Shown: positions 6,873 through 11,984 of the stretch, piece by piece | Layout: each line of letters begins with the position of its first letter | Position numbering within the stretch: position 1 is the first letter of the stretch | Source: an uncultured Variovorax sp. | GTDB taxonomy: Bacteria > Pseudomonadota > Gammaproteobacteria > Burkholderiales > Burkholderiaceae | Length of the DNA stretch: 13,011 nucleotides | NCBI GenBank assembly: GCA_946478645.1 | Contig: CAMLCW010000119.1 | Location: 1-13,011 of the forward strand | Direction of reading: 5' to 3' | The notes under the pieces: generated by a model | Databases searched by the model: none | What the model was told of the DNA's origin: nothing | What the model saw: the letters and a program-made list of their open reading frames with translations, nothing else | Made by a program: the position numbers and the translations under genes

Positions 6873-7433
6873 GGCTCCTTGCAAATGCTCCGCCGTTTGC
6901 GACAGGCCGCGCAGCGCCAGCAGCCTGAGCATCTCCGTGGCGGTGTACGGCGGATTCCTCCATCTCTCACGCATCTCCTTGACGGCGGTCAGCGCCCGGG
7001 CCTCATGCAGCTGAAGCTGGTTCATGATGAAGTCGTCAGGATGCTGAGCCTCGACGCCGTGCATTTGCAGCACCTCGGCCGGAAAATCCCTCAAATTGAA
7101 GGTGACGATCGCATCGGCATGTCCGGCGATTGCTGCGGCCAGGACATGCCGGTCCGCCGGGTCCGGCAATGTCAACGCCGGGACAAGGGCCTGATAGCCT
7201 GTGACCAGGCAATCCGGCACAGTCCGATTGAGTGCGTCAACGATGCGTGGGATCTTGTCTGCGAGTTCGGGCCGCTTGCGTCGCAGGTTCCGTGTCCACT
7301 CCTCGTTGATGTCTGGGCTCCATCGCGCGTGGTAGAGGCCGCAGGCTGCAAGGCTGAGCAGGAGGTCGCGAACAAGCTGCGGAAAAAGGACATTCGCATC
7401 GAGGATGGCCGTGTAGCGCGCCGAGCCCGCCAC
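6858..7433 (-). CDS. PIN-domain ribonuclease toxin (VapC-like) of a type II toxin-antitoxin pair
   Basis: The 191-residue protein starts with a PIN domain: D12 in LDANVL, E44/E45 in INEEW, D91/D94 in DPADRHV and N113/D116 in FNLRDFP supply the acidic metal-binding residues of a Mg-dependent ribonuclease. It is longer than the usual 130-residue VapC, with a C-terminal extension of about 60 residues rich in helix-forming residues. It fits the putative-toxin PIN_3 type. The start is GTG at 7433, only 2 bases after the antitoxin stop, with GGAG inside the antitoxin's last codons, so translation is coupled. Mycobacterium VapBC50 is, to my knowledge, a similar pairing of an excisionase-like antitoxin with a PIN toxin. 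The RNA target is unknown. The gene is oriented against the catabolic operon, suggesting separate acquisition. Confidence 0.87.
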   Translation of the reverse strand: MAGSARYTAILDANVLFPQLVRDLLLSLAACGLYHARWSPDINEEWTRNLRRKRPELADKIPRIVDALNRTVPDCLVTGYQALVPALTLPDPADRHVLAAAIAGHADAIVTFNLRDFPAEVLQMHGVEAQHPDDFIMNQLQLHEARALTAVKEMRERWRNPPYTATEMLRLLALRGLSQTAEHLQGALKLI

Positions 7434-7435
7434 GC

Positions 7436-7906
7436 TCAGAACTCCATTTCCGCATCCTGGGACAGTTTCGCGAGCTCGGCCAAGGCTTGCCTGGAGGCCT
7501 CCTGCTGCGCTGCCTGGTAAGCACGCAGGTCCGACAGGGCAATGCGTCGATGCCGGTTGACCTTGCGGTGCGGTATCCGACCGGCGTCGATCTCCTTGAC
7601 GACGAAGGGCCTGGAGACATTGAGAAAAGCCGCCGCCTCCTGGGTCGTGAGTTCGTGCTTCTGCGGCATCACGACCAGCGGTTCTTTTCGGGCCATGGTG
7701 CGCAGCACCTCCGCGAAAAAGCGCAACGCACGTGGAGGCACCTTCAGCGTAGGCGCATGCGCGCCGGCTTCACCGGGAACGTCCACGATGATCTCGATGT
7801 GCTCAGCCTTCGAATGGTCCAGCGCAGCGACAAGGCACTGGTGCGCCACCGAAGCCATTTCTGCCTCTGCGTCGCTTGCGGCCTCCAGGATCTTCTGTGC
7901 TTTCAT
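7436..7906 (-). CDS. Antitoxin with excisionase-like helix-turn-helix domain
   Basis: This 156-residue protein carries a MerR/excisionase-type HTH (about 86-130) with the pattern LTTQEAAAFLNVSRPFVVKEI followed by an HRKVNRHRRI wing. The first 80 residues form a separate, unrecognised alpha/beta segment including IEIIVDVP. The last 25 residues (EASRQALAELAKLSQ) look helical and acidic and could clamp the toxin. I prefer the ATG at 7906, with AAGGAGA 5 bases upstream, over an earlier in-frame start at 7972, because the extra N-terminus would run through the AT-rich promoter and operator. It precedes the toxin by 2 bases, the normal antitoxin-first order. It probably represses its own promoter through the palindrome at 7946-7960. 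At 156 residues it is larger than typical 70-90-residue VapB antitoxins. Confidence 0.85.
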   Translation of the reverse strand: MKAQKILEAASDAEAEMASVAHQCLVAALDHSKAEHIEIIVDVPGEAGAHAPTLKVPPRALRFFAEVLRTMARKEPLVVMPQKHELTTQEAAAFLNVSRPFVVKEIDAGRIPHRKVNRHRRIALSDLRAYQAAQQEASRQALAELAKLSQDAEMEF

Positions 7907-7943
7907 GACGGTCTCCTTGCAATCGCGTGCGCGACGCCGATCG

Positions 7944-7972
7944 ATTTTATTCGCAATAAACGAAATATTCAA
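7944..7972 (-). promoter_or_regulatory. Promoter of the toxin-antitoxin operon
   Basis: Read on the minus strand, TTGAAT (7972-7967) and TAAAAT (7949-7944) are 17 bases apart, matching 4 of 6 and 5 of 6 consensus positions. The predicted start near 7937 leaves a leader of about 30 bases before the antitoxin ATG at 7906. The surrounding 50 bases are markedly AT-rich in an otherwise GC-rich window. Confidence 0.6.
7946..7960. promoter_or_regulatory. Perfect 15-bp palindrome TTTATT-N3-AATAAA, likely toxin-antitoxin operator
   Basis: Two perfect 6-base arms flank CGC and overlap the -10 box of the toxin-antitoxin promoter, the position expected for autorepression. The heptamer TTATTCG occurs here (7947-7953) and again at 7974-7980, next to a TTCGAA palindrome (7977-7982), suggesting a second half-site on the other side of the -35 box. 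Confidence 0.5.
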
Positions 7973-8023
7973 ATTATTCGAAATCCGATAAGCCCAGCCG
8001 CGGCACCATTCAACACGTTAAAC

Positions 8024-8039
8024 GCAACCATCTAGTTGC
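8024..8039. promoter_or_regulatory. Upstream ArsR operator candidate (copy 1)
   Basis: GCAACCATCTAGTTGC is a 16-base imperfect palindrome with perfect GCAAC/GTTGC ends. Read in opposite orientation, it matches the copy at 8071-8086 at 14 of 16 positions. It lies about 90 bases before the AHSA1 start codon and upstream of the -35 box. The centre-to-centre distance between the two copies is 47 bases. Confidence 0.6.
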
Positions 8040-8063
8040 TCTTTCATCCGCATTGCAGGAGAA

Positions 8064-8093
8064 TTGACAAGCAACTATTTGGTTGCATTCAAT
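8064..8093 (+). promoter_or_regulatory. Promoter of the AHSA1-ArsR operon, with consensus -35
   Basis: TTGACA (8064-8069) is a perfect -35 hexamer. TTCAAT (8088-8093) is the best -10 candidate, 18 bases away and matching 4 of 6. The space between them is almost filled by the operator copy at 8071-8086, so a bound repressor would block polymerase. The leader then runs to CCGGAGA (8105-8111), just before the ATG at 8116. Confidence 0.6.
8071..8086. promoter_or_regulatory. ArsR operator candidate (copy 2) inside the promoter spacer
   Basis: GCAACTATTTGGTTGC is a 16-base imperfect palindrome, an inverted near-duplicate of 8024-8039. It sits directly between the -35 and -10 hexamers of the AHSA1-ArsR promoter. 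The two copies and the downstream ArsR gene make autorepression the simplest reading. Confidence 0.65.
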
Positions 8094-8115
8094 TTCTTTT
8101 CACTCCGGAGACCCC

Positions 8116-8595
8116 ATGCCCAACGACGCCCAAACCGAATCCGCCGACCGCATCGAGCGCAGCATCGTCATCCAGGCGCCGCGCGAGAAAGTGTGGCGCC
8201 TGCTGTCCGATGCCGAGACCTTCGGCCGCTGGTTCGGCGCCGACCTGAAGGGCCAGCGCTTCACGCCCGGGGAGGTGACGCGCGGCCCGATCACGATCGA
8301 GGGCTTCACGCACGTGATGTTCGATGTCCACGTCGAGCGGGTCGAGCCGCAGGACCTGCTCGCCTGGCGCTGGCATCCCTATGCGGTCGATCCTGCCGTC
8401 GACTACAGCCAGGAGGAACCCACGCTCGTCACCTGGACGCTGCACGACGCGCCCGGCAACGCCACGCTGGTCAAGACGGTGGAGTCGGGCTTCGACAAGG
8501 TGCCGCCGCACCGTCGCCTCGAGGCCTTCCGCATGAACACGGGCGGCTGGAAGGAGCAGCTGGAGAATGTACGCCGCCATGCCGAAAAGGACTGA
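8116..8595 (+). CDS. SRPBCC/AHSA1 (START-like) domain protein
   Basis: This 159-residue cytoplasmic protein has the AHSA1/SRPBCC helix-grip fold, a deep hydrophobic ligand cavity used by proteins of very varied function. Typical sequence landmarks are IERSIVIQAPREKVWRLLSD (13-32), GRWFGADL (37-44), VEPQDLLAWRWHP (76-88) and the C-terminal helix RRLEAFRMNTGGWKEQLENV (133-152). The ATG at 8116 follows a good CCGGAGA site; an in-frame TTG at 8083 lies inside the operator and is rejected. The gene is first in a two-gene operon with an ArsR repressor, a recurrent pairing in proteobacteria. This suggests that the protein or its ligand belongs to the stress or metabolite response the repressor controls. 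No ligand can be named from sequence, and no catalytic residues are recognisable. Confidence 0.88.
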   Translation: MPNDAQTESADRIERSIVIQAPREKVWRLLSDAETFGRWFGADLKGQRFTPGEVTRGPITIEGFTHVMFDVHVERVEPQDLLAWRWHPYAVDPAVDYSQEEPTLVTWTLHDAPGNATLVKTVESGFDKVPPHRRLEAFRMNTGGWKEQLENVRRHAEKD

Positions 8596-8932
8596 GCTTC
8601 CCGCCATTGCCGCGCCGCCCGAGCGGCTCGCGCACGTGTTCTTCGCGCTCGGCGATGCCACGCGGCTGCGGCTGGTGGCGGTGCTGTGCGCGGGCGGCGC
8701 CTTCTCGATCGCGCAGCTCACGGCCAGCACCGAGATCAGCCGGCAGGCCGTGACCAAGCACCTTCAGGTGCTCGGCGACGCAGGGCTCGTGACCGACCTG
8801 AAGATGGGCCGCGAACGGCTCTGGCAGTTCGACCCCACGCAGCTCGAGGAGGCGCGCCGCACGCTCGAAGTCATTGGACGGCAGTGGGACGCGGCGCTGG
8901 CGAAGCTGAAGGCGTTGGCCGAATCGGACTGA
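8567..8932 (+). CDS. ArsR-family transcriptional repressor, non-metal type
   Basis: This 121-residue winged-helix protein has the classic ArsR layout: FALGDATRLRLVAVLC (26-41), FSIAQLTASTEISRQAVTKHLQVLGDAGLV (46-75) as the recognition helix-turn-helix, and a wing MGRERLWQFDP (80-90). The ELCVCDL metal-binding cysteines are absent and only one Cys (C41) is present. It therefore probably senses something other than arsenite or soft metals, or acts through a non-metal ligand or through C41. It overlaps the AHSA1 gene by 29 bases. AAGGAG (8551-8556) is 10 bases before the ATG at 8567; a second in-frame ATG at 8579 is a possible alternative. It very likely binds the twin GCAAC-N6-GTTGC palindromes upstream of the operon. 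Its 3' end overlaps the convergent oxidoreductase gene by 62 bases. Confidence 0.9.
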   Translation: MYAAMPKRTELPAIAAPPERLAHVFFALGDATRLRLVAVLCAGGAFSIAQLTASTEISRQAVTKHLQVLGDAGLVTDLKMGRERLWQFDPTQLEEARRTLEVIGRQWDAALAKLKALAESD

Positions 8933-9509
8933 AAGCCAGGTTCAGGCCCAGCGCCTCGGCCGTCTCGAAGTTCTCGCGCCAGTCGCCGTCGGCCGGCGCG
9001 AGCAGCAGTTCCGAGCGCGGCACCTGCGCGCCGCAGTAGCCGAAGATGCCGTGGTCGATCTGCGTGCGCATGGCACCGAAGTAGCCATGCCGCGCATAGG
9101 TGCGCCAGTCCGCGCCGCCGATCGCGACCAAATACACCGGCAGCCGGCCGAGCTTTCTCGCCATCGGCTTGCCGGGCGTCTCGTCATAGGCCCAGCCGTT
9201 GGAGAACACGCGGTCGATCCAGCCCTTGAGCAATGCCGGAAACGACCACCAGTACACCGGGTACACCAGCACCAGTGCATCGGCACGGTCGATGCGCGCC
9301 TGCTCCGCACGCACGTCGGCGGCGGGCGCGCGTCGCTCGCTGTGCGCGGCAACGTCGTGCTCATTGAAGCGTGGATCGAAGCCTTCCGCGGCCAAGTCGG
9401 CGATCTCGGCCGAATGCCCGGCGCGGCGCACGCCTTCGGCAACGCGTGCCGCGACGGCATGGGTGGCAGAGCCGGGCTGGGGGTGGGCAACGACGATGAG
9501 CGCATGCAT
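8871..9509 (-). CDS. NAD(P)H-dependent quinone/flavin oxidoreductase, flavodoxin-like fold
   Basis: This 212-residue protein belongs to the Flavodoxin_2 family (NQO1, MdaB and KefF relatives), FMN- or FAD-binding enzymes that reduce quinones or nitro/azo compounds by two electrons. The N-terminal ALIVVAHPQPGSATHAVA (3-20) binds the flavin phosphate. LVYPVYWWSFPALLKGWIDR (81-100) is the family signature that stacks on the flavin, followed by a GGADWRTYARHGYF segment. AAGGAG (9522-9517) precedes the ATG at 9509. It is divergent from a TetR regulator with palindromes in the shared gap, so it is probably induced by a quinone or electrophile through that regulator. The last 25 residues (SPIRPTPSASPAPRPTAVQ) are proline-rich, unlike the family core, and are encoded antisense to the end of the ArsR gene. 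They may be a tail gained by loss of a stop. Confidence 0.9.
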   Translation of the reverse strand: MHALIVVAHPQPGSATHAVAARVAEGVRRAGHSAEIADLAAEGFDPRFNEHDVAAHSERRAPAADVRAEQARIDRADALVLVYPVYWWSFPALLKGWIDRVFSNGWAYDETPGKPMARKLGRLPVYLVAIGGADWRTYARHGYFGAMRTQIDHGIFGYCGAQVPRSELLLAPADGDWRENFETAEALGLNLAFSPIRPTPSASPAPRPTAVQ

Positions 9510-9540
9510 GGGGAGACTCCTTCGCTATATACGTTTGGTA

Positions 9541-9574
9541 GGTTATGCCTGCAATGTACCATTCGTACATAACC
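9541..9574. promoter_or_regulatory. Nested inverted repeats between oxidoreductase and TetR genes, TetR operator candidate
   Basis: An inner perfect repeat ATGTAC-N5-GTACAT (9554-9570) lies inside an outer perfect repeat GGTTATG-N20-CATAACC (9541-9547 and 9568-9574). The whole element is 34 bases and sits in the divergent gap. It overlaps the annotated TetR start region and a weak plus-strand promoter candidate, TTGGTA (9535-9540) with TACCAT (9557-9562). That is the expected place for autoregulation and for control of the oxidoreductase. No convincing minus-strand promoter was resolved. Confidence 0.55.
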
Positions 9575-10204
9575 ACGCCAAATACCCCGACATTGACCGA
9601 AGCCCCTCCACGCAAGCGCCTCGCGCGCGGCGACCGCTACCGCCAGCTCATCGGCGCGGCCTGGGCGCTGGTGCGCCATGAAGGCATGGAGGCCCTGACC
9701 TTGGGGCGGCTGGCCGAGCAGGCGCAGGTGGCGAAGCCCGTGGTCTACGATCATTTCGGCAGCCGCAACGGCCTGATCTCGGCGCTGTACCTCGACTTCG
9801 AGGCGCGGCAGACGCTCATCATCGATGCGGCCATCGCAGCGAGCGCCCCGACGCTGCCCGCGATGGCGAACGTCATCGCCTCGACCTACGTCGACTGCGT
9901 GCTCGCGCAGGGGCGCGAGCTGCCGGGCATCGTCGGTGCACTGGCCGGTGCGCCCGAGCTCGAACTCGTGCGGCGCGAATGTGCCGATGCGTTCCACGCC
10001 AAGTGCCGCAAGGTGCTGGCGCCGTTCGCACCCGGCGGGCAACTGGCCGCGCTGCGCGTGCGGGCGATGCTCGGCGCGGCCGAGGCCCTGTCGTACGCCG
10101 CGGTCTCGAACGAGATCACGCCGGCCCAGGCCAAGACCGAGCTGCTTGCCACGATCGTGCTGCTGGTCACGACGCCGAAGACGCCGATGCCGCCGGCGCG
10201 GTAG
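9545..10204 (+). CDS. TetR-family transcriptional regulator
   Basis: The frame encodes up to 219 residues. The N-terminal TetR helix-turn-helix is clear: YRQLIGAAWALVRHEGMEAL (32-51), then TLGRLAEQAQVAKPVVYDHFGSRNGLISALY (52-82). The all-helical C-terminal domain is not assignable to a named ligand class. It is divergent from the flavodoxin-like oxidoreductase, a common arrangement in which the regulator represses both genes and responds to a quinone-like or electrophilic effector. The start is uncertain. The ATGs at 9545 and 9554 lie inside the operator-like repeats and have no good ribosome site. A TTG at 9593 would clear the operator but also lacks one, so leaderless translation is possible. 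The TetR fold is firm; the target genes are inferred from position. Confidence 0.88.
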   Translation: MPAMYHSYITTPNTPTLTEAPPRKRLARGDRYRQLIGAAWALVRHEGMEALTLGRLAEQAQVAKPVVYDHFGSRNGLISALYLDFEARQTLIIDAAIAASAPTLPAMANVIASTYVDCVLAQGRELPGIVGALAGAPELELVRRECADAFHAKCRKVLAPFAPGGQLAALRVRAMLGAAEALSYAAVSNEITPAQAKTELLATIVLLVTTPKTPMPPAR

Positions 10205-10229
10205 GCTCGACGCGTTACGCTCCGGGCCT

Positions 10230-10721
10230 ATGCCTCGACCCTCCAAGAAAAGCACCGCCCCCAGCGAGCCCGCTGCCGCACCCGCCGGCAAGCAGGACCG
10301 GCTCGACGCCCGCGTGCTCGAAGCCTTCGTCGGCTACAACGCGCGGCGCGCCTGGCTCATCGTGAGCGACGTGTTCGCCGAACGCATGGCGCCCTACGGC
10401 CTCAAGCAGGTCGACTTCTCGGTGCTGTCGCTGCTGGCGCACAACCCCGGCGCCACCTCGCGCCAGCTCTGCAACACGCTCGAGATCCTGCCGCCCAACC
10501 TCGTGAGCCTGGTCTCCACGCTCGACAGCCGCGGGCTGATCGAGCGCCGCCCCCATCCGCACGACGGCCGCGCGGTGGGCCTGCACCTCACCGAGGCGGG
10601 CGAGAAGCTGATCCGGGAGGCCGAGCAGACGGTGGTGCAGCTGGAGGCCGAGGCCAGCGCACGGCTCACCACGCGCGAGCGCGAGACGCTGATCCGGCTG
10701 CTGCAGAAGATCTATCTCTAG
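10230..10721 (+). CDS. MarR-family transcriptional regulator
   Basis: This 163-residue winged-helix regulator has the MarR core: a dimerisation helix AFVGYNARRAWLIVSDVFAE (32-51), YGLKQVDFSVLSLLAHNPG (56-74), recognition region TSRQLCNTLEILPPNLVSLV (76-95), and the wing LIERRPHPHDGRAVGLHLTEAG (103-124) with the typical D-R pair. The first 22 residues are Ala/Pro/Lys-rich and probably disordered. It starts 25 bases after the TetR stop with only a weak GC-rich ribosome site and no promoter or palindrome in the gap, so it is probably co-transcribed with the TetR gene. MarR proteins often answer phenolic acids or their CoA esters, but the aromatic operon is over 3 kb away, so a link is speculative. 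It converges on the next TetR gene with 18 bases between stop codons. Confidence 0.9.
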   Translation: MPRPSKKSTAPSEPAAAPAGKQDRLDARVLEAFVGYNARRAWLIVSDVFAERMAPYGLKQVDFSVLSLLAHNPGATSRQLCNTLEILPPNLVSLVSTLDSRGLIERRPHPHDGRAVGLHLTEAGEKLIREAEQTVVQLEAEASARLTTRERETLIRLLQKIYL

Positions 10722-10739
10722 GCCGGACGGCGCGTTGCG

Positions 10740-11402
10740 CTACAGCCCGCGCTCCACCATGTCGATGAGCTGCTGCCCGAGCGCATGGGTGCCGGCCGCA
10801 TCCATGGCCTTGAGCGGCCCGTCGATGATCAGCAGCGCAAGCCCGTGCACCGCCGACCAGGCCAGGTATTCGGCATTGGGCCGGCGCGCGGCGTCGAGCA
10901 CGCCCGCCTCCACGAGCTTGTCGATCGCGCCGCCCAGGAGCTGGAACGGGTCGAGCCCGCCCGGGCCCGCGCTGCCCGGCCCGACGTCGCCCTGGGCATC
11001 TTCGGACGACACCACGAACGCCGTGCGGAACAGCCCGGGCTCGGCCTGCGCGAAACGCAGGTAGGCCGTGCCGATGGCGCGCACCTGCGCGCGCGCGAAG
11101 TCGGCGGGCGGTTGCTCGCAGGGCAGCACCGCGAGCTCCTTTTCCATCGCCACTGCGGCGGCCGAGAGCGCCGCAGCGCGCACCGCGAGCAGCAGCTCGC
11201 GCCGGCTCGCGAAGTGGCGGTAGGCCGCGTTCGGCACCACGCCGGCGCGCCGCGTCACCTCGCGCAGCGCCACCGCCTCGGGGCCGCCGTCGCGTGCCAG
11301 TTCGATGCCCGCGTCGAGCAGCGCGCGGCGCAGGTCGCCATGCCGGTAGGTGCTGCGGGCGGCAGGCGACTTCGGGGCGGGCGGGACAACGCGCGGGCTC
11401 AT
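10740..11402 (-). CDS. TetR-family regulator with WHG-type C-terminal domain
   Basis: This 220-residue protein has an N-terminal TetR helix-turn-helix (YRHGDLRRALLDAGIELARD at 19-38, then VALREVTRRAGVVPNAAYRHFASRRELLLAV at 44-74). Its C-terminal domain carries the W-x3-HG pattern (AWSAVHGLALL, W182 and HG 186-187) that names the WHG family. A Gly/Pro-rich loop (139-152) interrupts the C-terminal domain. I chose the ATG at 11402 over in-frame ATGs at 11417 and 11432: only the former has a good ribosome site (GGAGA at 11415-11411, spacing 8), and the other two lie in the operator/promoter region. It is divergent from a PhnB-like gene and an efflux transporter, the usual layout for a repressor of drug or solvent export. 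The effector is unknown. Confidence 0.9.
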   Translation of the reverse strand: MSPRVVPPAPKSPAARSTYRHGDLRRALLDAGIELARDGGPEAVALREVTRRAGVVPNAAYRHFASRRELLLAVRAAALSAAAVAMEKELAVLPCEQPPADFARAQVRAIGTAYLRFAQAEPGLFRTAFVVSSEDAQGDVGPGSAGPGGLDPFQLLGGAIDKLVEAGVLDAARRPNAEYLAWSAVHGLALLIIDGPLKAMDAAGTHALGQQLIDMVERGL

Positions 11403-11418
11403 CGGAAAAATCTCCATG

Positions 11419-11431
11419 TGGACACTGTCCA
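11419..11431. promoter_or_regulatory. TetR operator candidate, copy 1 (perfect TGGACA-N1-TGTCCA)
   Basis: This perfect 13-base palindrome coincides with the -35 region of the plus-strand promoter and with the 5' leader of the divergent TetR gene. It matches copy 2 at 10 of 13 positions, and both are preceded by TG. The centres are 32 bases apart, about three helical turns, so two dimers would lie on the same face of the DNA. Confidence 0.6.
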
Positions 11432-11447
11432 TTATGTCTGCTATTCT
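11419..11447 (+). promoter_or_regulatory. Promoter for the VOC-efflux operon, overlapped by operator
   Basis: TGGACA (11419-11424, 5 of 6) and TATTCT (11442-11447, 4 of 6) are 17 bases apart and would start transcription near 11454. On the opposite strand CATAAT (11436-11431) is a possible -10 for the TetR gene, but its -35 is poor. The -35 hexamer of the plus promoter is itself the left arm of the palindrome at 11419-11431. Confidence 0.5.
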
Positions 11448-11467
11448 TTGTGGACGGTGTACACAAA
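11447..11467. promoter_or_regulatory. TetR operator candidate, copy 2 (TTTGTG-N9-CACAAA)
   Basis: Perfect 6-base arms at 11447-11452 and 11462-11467 enclose a core TGGACGGTGTACA (11451-11463) related to copy 1, plus an internal GTGTACAC palindrome (11457-11464). The element covers the predicted transcription start of the VOC-efflux operon, a position suited to repression. Confidence 0.55.
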
Positions 11468-11530
11468 CTAGGTATTCCGTATTCGCGCAATGTCTTGCGC
11501 GCCCTTTTCATCCGCTCCAAAGGAATCGCC

Positions 11531-11965
11531 ATGAAAGTCCAGTCCTATCTCTCGTTCGAAGGCCGTTGCGACGAAGCGATCGCTTTCTACAAGCAGGCGC
11601 TCGGCGCCGAAGTGGTCGTGCTGATGCGCTACAGCGAGGCGCCGGAGATGCCTTCGTCCGGCGCCGAAGACGGCTGCGGCGGCGCCGCGCCCGCCGCCGA
11701 CAAGGTGATGCACTCGGTGCTGCGCATCGGCCAGACCGAGCTGATGCTGTCCGACGGACGGTGCTCGGGCCAGGCGGAGTTCAAGGGCATCATGCTGGCG
11801 ATCAGCGCCGCCACCGACGCCGACGCACGCAAGTGGTTCGACGCGCTGGCCGAAGGCGGCCAGGTGATGCAGCCGCTGATGCCGACCTTCTTCACCTCGA
11901 GCTTCGGCATGCTCACCGACCGCTTCGGCGTGGGCTGGCTGATGGTCGTCGACGCCGCCGCCTGA
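11531..11965 (+). CDS. PhnB-like VOC (glyoxalase/bleomycin-resistance superfamily) protein
   Basis: This 144-residue single-domain protein resembles the PhnB/3-demethylubiquinone methyltransferase-like VOC group (DUF1338-unrelated). Landmarks are VQSYLSFEGRCDEAIAFYKQALGAE (3-27), VMHSVLRIGQTELMLSDG (59-76), GIMLAISAATDADARKWFDAL (86-106) and the C-terminal PTFFTSSFGMLTDRFGVGWLMV (117-138). Most PhnB-like proteins have no proven enzyme activity, and some VOC relatives bind or modify antibiotics. A Gly/Ala-rich loop with one Cys (46-56) is an insertion relative to the core fold. AGGAA (11521-11525) lies 5 bases before the ATG. Longer in-frame starts run back through the operators and the TetR gene and are rejected. 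It is the first gene of an operon with a DHA2 transporter 19 bases downstream and is probably repressed by the divergent TetR. Its function is unknown. Confidence 0.88.
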   Translation: MKVQSYLSFEGRCDEAIAFYKQALGAEVVVLMRYSEAPEMPSSGAEDGCGGAAPAADKVMHSVLRIGQTELMLSDGRCSGQAEFKGIMLAISAATDADARKWFDALAEGGQVMQPLMPTFFTSSFGMLTDRFGVGWLMVVDAAA

Positions 11966-11984
11966 CGGCAGCCAAGGAACACCC

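Noticed and set aside
9526..9554. TTGCAG-N17-TATATA on the minus strand as the oxidoreductase promoter
   Set aside because: The predicted transcript start would fall inside the ribosome site, and the -35 matches only 3 of 6, so the promoter is left unresolved.
10729..10740. GCGC-N3-GCGC repeat between the convergent MarR and TetR stops as a terminator
   Set aside because: The stem is only 4 bp, there is no T-run, and such GC repeats are expected by chance in this DNA.
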